A program made the translations under genes and the position numbers. Of a stretch of DNA of 64,000 nucleotides, positions 32,585-44,767 are shown piece after piece. Below the pieces are notes generated by a model. It had not been told where the DNA came from and did no database searches. It was given only the letters and a program-made list of their open reading frames with translations. This stretch comes from Ectobius pallidus (Eukaryota; Arthropoda; Insecta; Blattodea; Ectobiidae). Where the stretch lies: NCBI GenBank assembly GCA_964059195.1, contig CAXKWD010000003.1, positions 194,766,174-194,830,173 of the forward strand. Reading direction: 5' to 3'. Every line of letters begins with the position of its first letter. Position 1 is the first letter of the stretch.

Positions 32585-34040
32585 CAGAGGTGTACATATT
32601 CTGATTTTAGCTTGCCTGCCCCTTTGAAATTCTGCAACCAGTCACAGCTTTTAACTTGCTTGACTTGAAAGCAAGCCAGATTACAACGATGATAAGAAAT
32701 GCTATCGCTATGAGTCACAAGCTCTTCATAACCTGATGGGTTGCACAGGACCTAAGGAAACTGCAAGGCCTGGCGGAAAGAATATGAAACTTGGGTATAG
32801 CAGTGCACTGGTAAGTCGTGCAGTTACGTAGTTGAGGAACTTCAGATGTGTTTAGAGAATTTTACCCTGAAGGAAGCCGAGGAGAAACTAAAATGTGGAC
32901 AGTTTGAATTATCAATGAACAAAGCTAGTACTAGTCCGGCATGGGAAAAATTTTCAAACATTTTCGAGAAAACATCATAAAATCATTAATAACAATAACA
33001 AAAATCCCTTTAGGCAAGCCTACAAGCTGAGGTTGATTTCGAAGTGCTTTTGTTTTAATTTACTGTCGCTACGTAGCATTCTTCTTCTTTAGCCTTGGCA
33101 TGACAAACCCGCAATAATAACTGCAAAAAAGAGGAAAGAGAACTTTTTCAAACATTCAAATCTCGCCTTATATGAGAACTATCAAGAAACTAGTTATTTA
33201 TTTGTAGAGTACTCATCAAGAGCTTTTCAACGATACCCCACAAGACGTAGTTTCGAAAATTTCGAATTTCCATCCCCATACCCCCACCCCCACTCGTACT
33301 CCCAAAACCCCCGAATCGTTGGTGTCACTGTGAACTCCATAAGGAGTACTCTAATTTATTCAATCAAAGTTTCCCTCTATACTTCATAGGGGCCGAGATA
33401 TAAATGTTTTAAAATTTCAACCCCCTCCCCGACCACCCTCTTGCGCCAATTTTGCTCATTAACGAACTTGTCTGAACTATTGGGCCTAGAAATAACATAA
33501 TAAAATTTGATTCAAATATCTTGAAAATTACGGTCGCTAGCGTGTAAAGATATATATATGTATATATATAAATATATATACATATACATATACATATACA
33601 TTATATAAATATAAGTATCTCAATTTTTTTTAACAGGCGGTAGTTTCGTACTTATGGAGGCATGAAACGTAAAGATATGAACGAATTTTTTTAAAGTCAT
33701 TAGGTAGATTTTTCTTCGAAATCTACCTAATAATAAAAATAATAATTGTGTTAAGACGCTAAAACGATTTTTAATACTTTATCCACCTTTTATTTATCTG
33801 CATGGTGAATTTCTTCTACCAGCATGTAGAAAAGCAAGAAAGTATTACCTAAACTCAGCAACTACAGTTGTTTAGCTGATAGGAATGTCGCAAGCTTATT
33901 CTGACTTGCCTAGGCTGGGTTTGACCTGACCCATCAGGCTTAAAGAAACCTGCCTGCTTCCTAGCTATGACGCTGGCAACTTGCTTGCCTGGCGTTCAAG
34001 CGGGTTTGGGCAAGCTAAAATCGAGATTTGTACACCTCTG
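32585..34040. mobile_element. hAT-type element (1456 bp) in a SINE B box
   Basis: Long imperfect TIR: CAGAGGTGTACA, then ATTTTAGCTTGCC, inverted at the right as GGCAAGCTAAAAT and TGTACACCTCTG. Perfect 8-bp duplication GTTCAATG at 32577-32584 and 34041-34048. Repeat F copy 2 is nested in it. Words such as GCAAGCCAG and CAAGCGGG recur near both ends. No transposase frame seen. Confidence 0.9.
33005..33730 (+). repeat. Dispersed repeat F, copy 2
   Basis: Full-length copy inside the 1456-bp hAT element, with all landmarks of copy 1 including the terminal hairpin. It has an extra alternating TATATA/TATACA stretch at about 33548-33610. Confidence 0.85.
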
Positions 34041-34215
34041 GTTCAATGCGGCCCGGGTTCATGCCTTTTTTTTTTCTCTCCTGGCTAAATGTTAGATTCG
34101 CATGTCTGTTGATTTATATGCAAGAAAAACAAACTCCTGCGGGACAAATATCTGGTAAGGTTACAGCCCTAAGTAGCAGTACACAACCGTCGTTAACTAA
34201 CGTAACCAAAATTGC

Positions 34216-34691
34216 AAATAATAATTCTAATACTCTTTTTGCTCAAACTTTGATGTTATATCCCTGTACAAGTGGACATTGTGTGGTACGAAGGCAGACT
34301 TGCAGCGAGGATGACGTCTTAAGATTTACACTCAGTCACATTCCTAATATGGCTGCAAACTTGATGCAGGTGTTGTGCCCTGTGACCCCCAATCCTGTAC
34401 ACAATAACTTCCCAGTCATAAACCTTATGATTGTTTTTCTTTTTCAATGCACCCTACACACATTTGAATTCTAAATGTTACTGCGAAACTGCGGTTTCAG
34501 GCAGAAATTATACAAGGACCTTCACGTGCAGCCAGGAAATCGAGGTGAGGTCCAAGAAATTTAAGATAGTGGCGCAAACTTGTCGAAAGCAGAGGGTGGG
34601 CTCAAAGATTATAAGATTTAATTACTCTTACCTCTTATTTGACTCATGAAATGGACTTAATTTTATAAGGAACGATTTCGTTCTCTGTAAT
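34216..34691. other. No recognisable feature
   Basis: About 480 bases; a 72-aa plus-strand frame without a known motif. Confidence 0.35.
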
Positions 34692-34699
34692 CTAATAAT

Positions 34700-35505
34700 T
34701 AGGGTTCGGATGTTTATGACATGTCATATTTTTATCCTGACCTCCATTCTCGCCGCAAACACAAGTTAAACATGAATCGGACCGCTTTTATTTTGAATAT
34801 AAAGTCATATTTTGGTCATTTTCATGGTCTTGGTCATATTTCGGTCATATTTTTAATTTAACATCATTTTTCAGTTATAAATTTGCTAAGAGCACAATAA
34901 TTATACAGTAGGCTATGTGCACTAAATTGTCGACTTAATTTTTTTCCGAAAAAGAGTCACGAATATTTTGATATTACTGTAACTGAAATGTGAAGGAACA
35001 ATAACAATTTTTCGCACAATTATCTCTTCCTCCTTGTTGTTAACAACTTCCATTAGACATGTTTTTAAAATATGTTCAGTTCACATTTGCAGTGGTATCT
35101 GGAAACATTAACAGACTATACCCGAGACGAGCTAAGAAGGGAACCTGAAGTAAACCAAAACCAATATGTGTATCTCATTTTTAAGTCATACGAGTAATGT
35201 GCTAGAGTGAGACAGATGTTCTGGATTTTGTTTACTTGAGGTTTCCTTCTTAGAACGGCCAGACTTTAAAAGTTATTTACACGTAACACTGTAAATCTCC
35301 TATAAAATTGTTAAAAAGTGATTATCTTATTGAATTAATATGATGTAATAATTTAGTGTCATTAAACTTTTAAATTGGAACATTTATTTTTAGAACATTT
35401 ATTTTTAGAAAATACGTTCCTTTATGAGGTCATATTTAGTCATTTTTAAGATCATATTTACAATAATATTTTCCCGTTTTTTAGGTCATAAACATCCGAA
35501 CCCTA
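34700..35505. mobile_element. hAT-type MITE, GGGTTCGGATGT family, copy 1
   Basis: TIR TAGGGTTCGGATGTTTATGA and inverted TCATAAACATCCGAACCCTA. Flanks CTAATAAT (34692-34699) and CTAATAAC (35506-35513), 7 of 8. Internal TTGGTCATTTT and GGTCATATTT words. Copy 2 at 55652-56287 is inverted. Confidence 0.9.
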
Positions 35506-35513
35506 CTAATAAC

Positions 35514-36026
35514 AATCACATTTTGTAATTCAACCGCCAAGCAAGTGTCGTGTAAAGTAGTTGATTGAAATTAAGGTTTATAATATTATGTAAACTATTT
35601 AGGTATCTAATTAAATAAAATAATGTGGCACAGTTTGTTGCAAAATGGTTTCTCCAGACTGGAGTTCTTCCAATAAATTCTTCACAAGCATTTTATCATC
35701 ATCTTCATCTTTCCTTAGACCAGTAACTTTTTCGTGAATGATCCGGGACTCCTTTCCTCTTCTTCTTTTTAACCAGTCATCCAGTGTCTTTTACTCTTGT
35801 CTTATTATCACAACACTTCGATTTGTCCATCCATGTCATTCCAGTGATTTTTCTTAATCACAAGCCTCGTCTAAATTCTATAGTCCAACAGGTATATAAT
35901 TTTTGCTCTTATGTAAGTTGTACGAGCATTTATACAGTAATAGTAATGTGACTAACTTTTTCTGAACGCAAACATTTTTTATTGTTTTCAAAGAATAAAA
36001 CAAATTTTGGCTTGCTTGAGAAAACT
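35514..36026. other. No recognisable feature
   Basis: About 510 bases of AT-rich DNA. Confidence 0.4.
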
Positions 36027-36038
36027 GAATTGAGAGAG

Positions 36039-36333
36039 GTAAAGGTGAAGTGATCCCTATAGGCCTACATGTCATGGAGGCCCAGAGGGTTCCAGGTGGT
36101 TGAGGCTACCAGATTTTGGAAATTTGGCACATGAAGGTGGTAAGGTTGTCAGCCTTACGCATAGGCCGCCTTTACCCCCAGGATTGCTCCTGGTACTCAT
36201 TTCTGTTGGAGGCTGAGTCGACCTCAGGGCTATAGTGCCACCAGAAGGATTAGGCCAATTGAAAAGCTCCAACGACCTTATCGGGAATCGAACCCGCGAC
36301 TTTCCGGCTTGTAGCGCAGCTACGGCGTACCCC
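36039..36333 (-). mobile_element. SINE family M
   Basis: On the minus strand the head has GCGGGTTCGATTCCCG (perfect B box), followed by GGCACTATAGCCCTGAGG and AAAGGCGGCCTATGCG. Flanked by GAATTGAGAGAG at 36027-36038 and 36334-36345. Single copy in this window. The 66-aa frame in it is not a gene. Confidence 0.85.
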
Positions 36334-36345
36334 GAATTGAGAGAG

Positions 36346-37804
36346 TTAAGACGTAAAAATTCAAAAGGTTTGCGAAATGAGGAACGATTTTGAGTGAATT
36401 GAAAATAAAGTAGATCGTACTACATATGAAAATAGTAGCCTCATTTTTGCTGTACAGCGATTAGGCCTACACAAAAGAAAAACAATATTTTAGTAATAGC
36501 AATAAATCATGATTTTGATAATAATACACGGCAAGTTATTGGGTGGGCTTGAGCCCTAAGGGCCCATATAAGTTGGCGCCACTGTTAAGATCATCTAGCT
36601 GAAGTCCAGGAATACTTATGTTATGATCAAAGTTGAGGCCTGCTGGCACAATGCATAGTCAGAAAAATTAAACTGTACAGAACAGGTAATTTCTATGTTG
36701 TACCTCCAACTGGTCAGTAGTGTTCGCATGGAATCAAACCTCTCAGTTTACATTTGTCGGATGGCTTCGATTCTCTCATAGATAAATCGAGGTCGCATTA
36801 TCATGATGTAGCACCTGAAGAGATTGCAAATATGATACCATGTCAATTGGAGACAGCGTGGAAGGAGGCGAAGAGTCTCTAATTGTACAGCACTTTTACT
36901 TACGGTACATAAAGTGTTACATCTTGATGATATCGGTCAGAGTCAGTTGTTTTGCTGACAAACTGTCGATTTTGTCGGCTAAAAGTTTTGCTTTTTCGCA
37001 AATAATCGGCCCTGAAAGTGGGTTTCCCAATGCTCGCTGCTGCAAAAATTAATTGAATACAGCCTCAAAAGCAATCCGGATAGTAGGAGTTCGGATAATT
37101 ATGTAAGATTTGAGGCTTTCCTGGCGAATCTTATGTAGAAAATCTTCTCGGGTTTGCAGCCAGGTGAGAAGTTTGTTGTGGTCCAACGTTTCCGAGGCTG
37201 ACGCTGCCTCCATCCTCAGGGAATCTGAAGTGTCGAGTTTTAACATGTAGGGGATATATATACCAACCCGTGTTGGGCGACTCCGCCCATGTAACCCTTG
37301 ATGTTCCACTTCTTTTTATTGTTGATGTGTTAATTTCAAATGACTACATTTTTAGCGAATACGATACAAGATGAAATAGCGGTTATAAGTCATGGTGAGT
37401 AAACATCCAATTCGGCATTTGCCTTTACGACGGGGAAAACCATGAAAAAACTCAAGTCAAATTGACACGTGTATTTTCTTTGTGTATTCTTGGTTATTTT
37501 TGTTATGTTGATGGTACAATTACAGCAATTATTGCCGATAGATAGGCCTATTCCCCGTGTTCTTTGCTACCACCGTGAAAATTTTAATATTGAGAAAGGC
37601 TTAATGAATTTTAACATTTTCAATTTTTATCAGACTGCCTCTATTCTGTAATCATATGCAAATATTTTAAACTAAACGAGTGTTTTCCATGTGAACAAAA
37701 ATGTTGGTACCAATGAAGTGGCATAGTGATTTTATAGCATTAATGCGAGAACGTGCAGCTTTTACTTCGTGTGTTTTATGTTAGAAGTTCTATTTTTAAT
37801 TCAA
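36346..37804. other. Anonymous DNA with one unclassified segment
   Basis: 1.46 kb. The minus-strand stretch 37049-37320 has a GC-balanced frame (MEAASASETLDHNKLL) that reminds me of translated interspersed repeats in insects, but I cannot name a family. Nothing else was identified. Confidence 0.3.
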
Positions 37805-38417
37805 GCTCTCTAAAAAATAGCTATTTATGTATGAAGTACGCAAATTAACGCTTTAGCGGACGAATCTGGTATTGCCGCCGAGGCCCAAATACTGAATAAT
37901 CCGATCAAGTTTTTGAGTAGACTTCGTGTGCATACAATATATATATATTAGTAAAAGCTCTCTAAATTGTATGAAATGAAATAAAAATACTGCATAATTA
38001 ATTATAACGAAAGGTACAGTCAGCCATTCGTTAACGTCATATTCTCACAGCTGCAAGAATCGCAGAACAACAATGAACTGTACCAATAAGAAATTCGGTA
38101 TAGAAGCATAATATATGAGTCGCTTGTTTGTAATCAATAATGCATACGAAAGTATTTATGAAAAGCTTGTGAAAATATGAGTGATAATCCCGAGGAAATT
38201 TCAATACAAGCCAAAAGCATTGAATTGGAGCTGATGTCATTAAAATATCGGCGGCAGTAGACTATGAGATTTGCCATGACGGCTTTAGCGTCATAGGCCA
38301 ATAAAACTGCGTTTTGAATGCAGTTTGAATGCAGTTTTATGCAATTTTAGCGGCCTAGGTCACTTGAATGCAATTTTTCGCGTGTTACCAGTCCGACAAG
38401 CAGCTGTTTTAGAGAGC
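37805..38417 (+). mobile_element. Repeat G, copy 3
   Basis: GCTCTCTAAAAAATAGCTA at the left and AGCTGTTTTAGAGAGC at the right are short inverted termini. The first hairpin is decayed (ACTGAATAATCCGATC instead of ACTGGATGAGTCCGC). The second pairs GCGTTTTGAATGCAG-rich sequence around TTTTAGCGGCC. Confidence 0.72.
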
Positions 38418-38692
38418 GTGTACTAAAAAAGAATTTCGTATGAATGCCAATTATGCAAACGCTTGATATTTAAATGGCTCGTGTAAACTGAATTAGTTAG
38501 GCCTACGGTAACTTGGATAAGGAAGAAAGCTGCATGCAGTGGAATACTCCGGTTCAATGTAGGAACAATTGGACACGCGTGAAGGTATGTTCATTCTAAT
38601 ATTTATAACCAACTGGCAGAACTGACAAGAGTTCTTGTCTTACACCGGAGTCCAAGTCTCCATGGCCTGGTTGGTTTCACTGTTACATAATG
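38349..38692 (+). repeat. Long inverted repeat, left arm
   Basis: About 344 bp, reverse complement of 41908-42253. It contains the tail of repeat G and then unique sequence (GTAAACTGAATTAGTTAGGC, ATTTATAACCAACTGGC, CCATGGCCTGGTTGG). Identity looks above 90% by eye. Confidence 0.9.
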
Positions 38693-40662
38693 AAAGCGAA
38701 AAGAATTAGGTAGAGTGATTGTTAGAGATAAACGTCTTCTGCAGAAGTTATTGCCGTTACATGCCATAAATTTGTTGTACTTAACCTTTAAATCCGCGAA
38801 CTTTGACGTTTAAATAGGAATTTGTAGAGACGAATCCAATGAAAACATAATTTGAATAAAAAACATGGTGGGAATGTATCATCGGTCCGTTAATTTTAGG
38901 TGAAGATAACAGTTCTTAACATACCGGTATCTTGACTTTGGGAAAATGTGCAGTACTGTACTTTTATTTCAGCCTAAGATTTTTCTTAAAGAAACAATGA
39001 AGTAGACCTACCGCATTAAGAAGTGTTATATTTAGGTCAACATTGTCGAATCCTTTTAATTTTAATTCATTAAGCCCATTAAAGCTTAAATAATATTCTT
39101 TATTTTTAAATGTAGGCCTATGAAATGGTATATGCAGCACGGGACAAGACCTATTTCATAACGAAAAAATCAAATTGACCTTATTCTCGGTGTGACTCAA
39201 GAATCTGACATTTCTTTGGTTTGTGCAGGTTTTAGGTTTCAAGAAGGAATTTATATACACAAAATTATGTTCCGGTTATTAGAAATTCAAAATACAGGTT
39301 TCAGTTATCTAGTTACATGTAACTCAGCTCTAGAACCAAGCCAGAGATTTTAGGAAAGGCAAAGAAAAACAAAATAGAATTTTAAAAAATCTCGCAACTA
39401 CATAAATAAATAGACAAGTCAATACATACAAAAATAAGCTAATTTTACTAAAGAAACTGATAGAAATATACATGTCGAGATCTGGCTACAACAAACGTCT
39501 TGCTGGACTAGTAACTTTTATTGAGCATTTACTCTGCAAAAACACTGGCGTTTCTAATGAATTTAGTTTGCACCCCTACACATGAATTAACTCGAACCAG
39601 CGATTTCTGGTTGCAAGGCCGCGAGGTAATTTTGCCTGCATACAGTAAACGCGCCCCGCTAACGGGACGCATTAGGAACGCTCAAATTTCCTGTCCCTTG
39701 CATGCCTGAGGCGTAGTGGGTAGCTTAATTCTTACATTATGACTTCCTAACGTTGAACTTGTCCTCAATGTAAGTATAGTGGAGGCTAGACCTATGTAGA
39801 CAGTCGGGATGCTTTGAGGATTAAGCCATTGTCTGGCACTTAAGGAGTGGTATGGTAATGACTGAACGGCAATCGTCTGGTGCCCCACGTGGAGTCATAG
39901 CTAAAATGTCAAAAATTCAGAAATGAGCACTGATTGGTTGCACACGAAATTCTATTGGCTGTCAGGCAAATTCAACGCCCAAGAAAACACGCTGAAAATC
40001 CAGAATATACAACTCTATTGTCCAAGACACCCTCATTTCAAGTTATTTACTGCGGATTATAAGGGTCTGTCGGCATTGCTTTGAAGAAAGTTGTATATGT
40101 AGAAGTAGTCTCCACTATACATCCACATTGCACTAGTCTGGCTCACTACGTCTTTCATTTCACAATTGTCAGCGTTAGTGGTGCAGTTAGTATGGCACTA
40201 GTTCGTTATTTATTTATTATTTATTTTATTGAGAATATAACATTCTCATTGCCCAATTACAACATTCTCTTATAGTAAGTACACCAGTTTGACAACACTA
40301 ATATTATATGTTTAATGTAACACTAAAAATATTTAAACTAATACTACAACTAAAAAAATACACAAACAAGAAACAAGTACAATATGAAAATTACACAATG
40401 AAGGGAACACATCAAAACATAAGTAATATAGTAGTTTTGGAGGAAACGAAAGACTTAAAGAAAATTACGTGGAGCACATTTTAACTATCACTTTTTAATT
40501 ATTCCTACTTTAAATTTTACAAAGTTTTTAAACCGCTTATTGTTAGTATTAAATATATCTATATTGCCCATTTTGTGCAATTCATTGTATAGACGGAGCG
40601 CATTGTAAACAGGATAATTATTATGGAGTCAGTGTTTAATGATGGAAAATAAGATTATGCAA
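38693..40662. other. Loop of the long inverted repeat, left part
   Basis: About 2 kb of anonymous DNA with short frames of 60-68 aa. I see no transposase motif. Together with 41098-41907 this forms the 3.2-kb loop. Confidence 0.35.
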
Positions 40663-40676
40663 TTTATAACTTGGAA

Positions 40677-41083
40677 CTTTCTTTCTTTCTTTATCGTAGT
40701 TTTACCTCTCCCTTTTAGGTAAATTTAAGCGGCCCAAGCCTCCCGGGCCTTACAGGGTCGCTACCTGTCGGGAGAGGGACTATCTTTAGATCACATACAT
40801 ACTTTTTTGACCAGACAAGGACATGGAGGGCCTCCCCGGATGAGGGATCAGCCCAATGCCGAGACAACACGAACACATAGGACTCACACACACACACACA
40901 CACACTCACTCCAAACAGATGAAGGTGATAAGGACAAGGGCCTAAAGTTACCCGACATTTGTCTCACAGGTGAGGAAAAAGCCCAGAATAAACCTCACAT
41001 AGGTAACTTGTCCCGACCAGGATTCGAACCCGGGCCCGCAGCGTGAGAGGAGCGAATGCATCCCCTACGCCACAGCGGTAGAC
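40677..41083 (-). mobile_element. SINE family C, full length, reverse
   Basis: Head on the minus strand: CTGTGGCGTAGGGGATGC, then CGGGTTCGAATCCTGG. (AC)11 replaces part of the body near 40886-40907. Flanks TTATAACTTGGAAC (40663-40676) and TTATAACGTGGAAC (41084-41097), 13 of 14. Confidence 0.93.
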
Positions 41084-41273
41084 TTATAACGTGGAACACA
41101 AAAATATATTTCTTCGAGAATATTAATATAATCTATTTCATTATTAAGTTAATTTCTATACAAATAACAATTATGACAATTTCGTCTGTGTGATAATTCA
41201 GGGAAATTGAAATACTGTAACATGGTTGAATATGATTTAAATTTAAGGTAATAGTTAAACTGTTTGCAATACG

Positions 41274-41696
41274 TACAGTTGGGAGCTGACGAGATGATCC
41301 CTAGCATGACTTTTTTTTTTGTGTGCCCTCCCTTACCCCCCGAGTGCCAAGCAATGAAGCCAGTACCTCAGGTCAAACCAAATTCTGGTAACCATTTGTG
41401 ATTATGTCCCTATCGTGAGTGTGTTCCATCCTGAAGGGATGTGGTGGATCGTGACGTGTCCAAGCTGGTATCTTGATTCATTTTCAAGCTTTCATCAGCT
41501 AGGTGTTTGTGTGTGCGGTGTTACGGAGTGAGTAGTGTTCTTGATTGTTTAGAGTTTTGTGTCCCTAGCATGACTATGGAGCGCTTATCTGCAGCCAATA
41601 GCAGCGCTCCCCTACACTTGCAGTTATAGCACAACACCGTCTTCCCCCTGCATGCCACCGCCAAACCACGGATCATCTCGTCAGCTCCCAACAATA
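41274..41696. mobile_element. TIR element GTTGGGAGCTGACGAG with nested LINE fragment
   Basis: GTTGGGAGCTGACGAGATG (from 41278) is perfectly inverted at the right (to 41692), a 23-bp TIR. TA at 41274-41275 and 41695-41696 may be a mariner-type duplication (weak). About 165 bp remain once the LINE insert is removed. Confidence 0.7.
41312..41561 (-). mobile_element. LINE 3' UTR fragment, reverse
   Basis: Poly-A (as T run) followed by TGTGTGCCCTCCCTTACC and GAGTGCCAAGCAATGAAG, related to the 3' end at 18900-19034. Perfect 14-bp duplication TCCCTAGCATGACT at 41298-41311 and 41562-41575. Only 250 bp were inserted. Confidence 0.88.
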
Positions 41697-41907
41697 AATT
41701 TTAGAAATTTATTTTTAATGGGCTCCATTAATTTACTACATTTAATGGTAGCAGGATTCCAAATTAATGAGTAATATTCTAATTTTGACCTGACACTGGT
41801 TCTAGTGTAACTTATACTACAATATTTAGTTATGTGTGTATAATTGTGACAGTCTCAACGACTGCAGGTTTACTGGCATGTAGTGTAACTCCTGCAGTAC
41901 ACCCAGT

Positions 41908-42253
41908 CATTATGTAATAGTGAAACCAACCAGGCCATGGAGACTTGGACTCTGGTGTAAGACACGAACTCTTGTCAGTTCTGCCAGTTGGTTATAAATA
42001 TTAGAATGAACATACCTTCACGCGTGTCAAATTGTTCCTACATTGTACCGGAGTATATCACTGCATTCAACTTTCTTCCTTATCCAAGTTACCGTAGGCC
42101 TAACTAATTCAGTTTACACGAGCCATTTAAATATCAAGCGTTTGCATAATTGGCATTCATACGAAATTCTTTTTTAATACACGCTCTCTATAACAGCTGT
42201 TTGTCGGACTGGTAACACGCCGAAAAATTGCATTTTAGTGGCCTAGGCCGCTA
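41908..42253 (-). repeat. Long inverted repeat, right arm
   Basis: Inverted partner of 38349-38692, extending into the tail of repeat G (GGTAACACGCCGAAAAATTG). Beyond 42253 the similarity stops. Confidence 0.9.
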
Positions 42254-42967
42254 ATGCCTAGTCTTAATGCTTTAATAGTTTGCCCTTTTGCTTAGTTCAG
42301 TACATTTTGTGTATGCCCACACTGTAATCAATATTCGTCACGTCTTGACTCAATGCAAGGACTATTTTTATCACTACGACCAAAGAAGAGGGAAGCTATT
42401 TTCATAGAATTATTTTCTGAACCTAAATTGTTTACTTGCCTACTGTTTCATTCAACTCCATGTTTCTTCGTGATATTTCCACCCAAGTTCTTTGAAAAAA
42501 GGTGGCTAGTAAGCTAGGCCAGTATATAAATGTCTCTTCACTTCTTGTAGTGCTTGTTCAATATAAATGTATTAATAAATTGTGGTCGCTGGTGACACTA
42601 GCTGTTAAAAAACGACCTTAAATGAATTTAAAAAAAAAACACACAATACGCCATCTTTTTTATTACAATAATATAGGTATAGAACTATCTCCTTAACCTT
42701 TACAGTTTTAATTTTTACTAAACGGAACAACGTTAAAAATGTGTCCCTAGGTGCAAGGATTATAATTAGGTGCGAAATTAGATGTATATAAGAATACATC
42801 CTGTAATTCTCATACCTTCACCTTAAAACACTAATTCATGAGCATAACATATAACTGACGGTCATCTTGTGTGGATTAACAGGTTGACCAACACGACGAA
42901 ACTAATACCATTGTTGATAACCTAACCTAACCTAACTGCCACTAAAATAGAATTTACCTGTCATTAG
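42254..42967. other. Anonymous DNA with interstitial telomere-type repeats
   Basis: About 710 bases. AACCTAACCTAACCTAAC at 42919-42936 is three units of the arthropod telomere repeat. Confidence 0.5.
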
Positions 42968-43351
42968 AACTCGATCGGTAAGACCTGAGCCTAACAATCG
43001 GCTGCGTAGTCTACGATGACGTAATCTAGACCTGCCTGACCTTCATCTCACGTGATGTTCCCTGCTGTACAGACCGTGTAAAAACATCTTAGTTAGCCTC
43101 ACAGCATTCAATAGTGAAGACCCAACAGCGATATTCTGTGAATTACATACCACTACTTAAATAATATTTCATAACTAAAAACAAATACGTTATTCACTTT
43201 ATTTTTGTTTTCATTAGTTACGGGCTGTTATGAACCGCATAGTTTGGAATGAATAGTACAGTATATGCATTCTCTTCTGCGCTTACTCCATTGCTACCGG
43301 CGGACGATAAGCTATTTGCGCGTGTTTGGCTCAGGTCTTACCGATCGAGTT
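42968..43351. repeat. 24-bp inverted repeat pair, possible MITE
   Basis: AACTCGATCGGTAAGACCTG plus AGCC at 42968-42991 is exactly inverted at 43328-43351. The spacing (384 bp overall) suits a MITE but no flanking duplication was seen and there is no second copy. Confidence 0.5.
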
Positions 43352-43552
43352 GTACTTACCTTAATGCAAGAAGGACAGTAGGTAGCCTGTGTTGCAGTTG
43401 GCATCCTGCTTCGCTCAGAACCGTAACCCGTAATATGGCTTGCGTGTTTTATGCGTAATAAAAATGAACTGATTGACATGGGTAAAAATACAAGATCAAG
43501 TTCTAAAACTACTAATTTCACCCTTAATCGATTCCTTTAACAAAAGTAAGTG

Positions 43553-43972
43553 CCGTATTTAACGGACTATAAGACGCACCTTGATTTTAGGATGGAAATT
43601 TAAGGGAAAGAAATATAATGCAATTCTAAACGAAAAATGTTAAAGGAAATAACATACTTCATTGCATAAACAAATTATAATCTTGTACAATGGAATCAGT
43701 GTAAATGACTTCTAACTTAAAACCTGTGTTGTACGAAAATCTCTTTGATACAGGCGGCATAGCGTAAATTTTAACTAACGAACTGATTTCTCATGAAAGA
43801 CTGAACATATTTTTACACCCTTAACCCTCAGTTCACCATACGGTAAGTGTAATGGGACAAGACTGTTTAGAGGTCGACCATTGCCTTCATTTAAACTACC
43901 CGGCGGAGACAGCTCCTTTCGTATAAAAGAACTCAACATTCCTTTCTTTTCGCATTGTATACCCTCAATTTA
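43553..43972 (+). mobile_element. Mariner-like element family H, left part
   Basis: CCGTATTTAACGGACTATAAG and GACGCACCTTGATTTTAGG begin a copy that parallels 44994 onward for about 420 bp. The right terminus is absent and sequence passes into a Harbinger-like half element. Confidence 0.7.
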
Positions 43973-44062
43973 CAGTCACAAGTGACCATGTGTGAATGCT
44001 CCCATTTGAACCAATGCTTCTTCGCCGGTGACCGTCAGAAGTGACCAAGTGTGAAAAGGCCC
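43973..44062. mobile_element. Harbinger-like MITE, right half
   Basis: CAATGCTTCTTCGCCGGTGAC and AAGTGACCAAGTGTGAAAAG match the right side of 61396-61730. The left half is missing. Confidence 0.7.
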
Positions 44063-44767
44063 AGATACAAGGTAAATGTGCGGTATGAGAAGGAATTACG
44101 AGACTTTTTTAAATAGATTTCAAGAAATGTTCTGGTTTGAAACAGTTTCAGTTCTTTTATTCGCCTAGGACTTCGCTGTATTGACATTATGATGGGAACA
44201 ACCTTGGTTCCTTTGGAGGTGGCAGTCGGTGGCAATAGCCAATACCATCATGGGTGTTTGTGGTTATTTATTACGGCTTACAGGTTTTTACACCGTGCCA
44301 GGGGCCGCTGGTGTCAAAATAATTTAAAAGCCATAGGTAATTCCACATCTCATATACCTCAATAAATGTAAGATGCAAATTTAAAAGAAAAATTGTATTT
44401 AATTTCAGTATAGGTTACTAGACCCGTATGACGTTTTCACGTTAACAATGCGGCAGTGTCTGACACAGCCTAAGTTTTTTTTGACCCGGCTGTATCTCAA
44501 CAGCTCGGGTCTGCGACCGGCTGTGTCCCCGACAGCTCAGGCCGCATTGCGGGGTCGCTGGATCGACCCTTGCATAACTGACGTCGCCTTGCTGCAGCGC
44601 CGTTACTGTATCAACGACAGCCCGTGGACGCTGAGCGTTAAGTTCTTCTAAAATTCTCTCATGTATAAGTACAAATGTTGGACCGCGCAGTAAACATTTC
44701 CCCAAATGGTTCCAGTGCCCTTCACAACTAACGCATTGTTTAACTATGAACAATATGAAAAGAATAT
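44063..44767. other. Anonymous, with a GC-rich island
   Basis: About 700 bases. 44455-44640 is GC-rich with frames on both strands (67 and 103 aa) that I cannot assign. Confidence 0.35.

Larger units (their letters stand above)
32540..34215 (+). mobile_element. SINE family E, copy 3, split by a hAT element
   Basis: The head GTTCCCAAGTTGGCGGGTTC lies left of 32585 and CGGCCCGGGTTCATGCC right of 34048. The body AACTCCTGCGGGACAAA and ACAGCCCTAAGTAGCAG ends near 34215. Joined across the insertion, the pieces follow the copy at 55326. The 148-aa frame at 34028-34474 is incidental. Confidence 0.65.

Noticed and set aside
37049..37320. Coding exon or Penelope-like fragment
   Set aside because: The peptide looks familiar from insect repeats, but I cannot identify a domain; left unclassified.
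44442..44753. 103-aa frame in a GC-rich island
   Set aside because: Frames overlap on both strands and no domain is recognisable.
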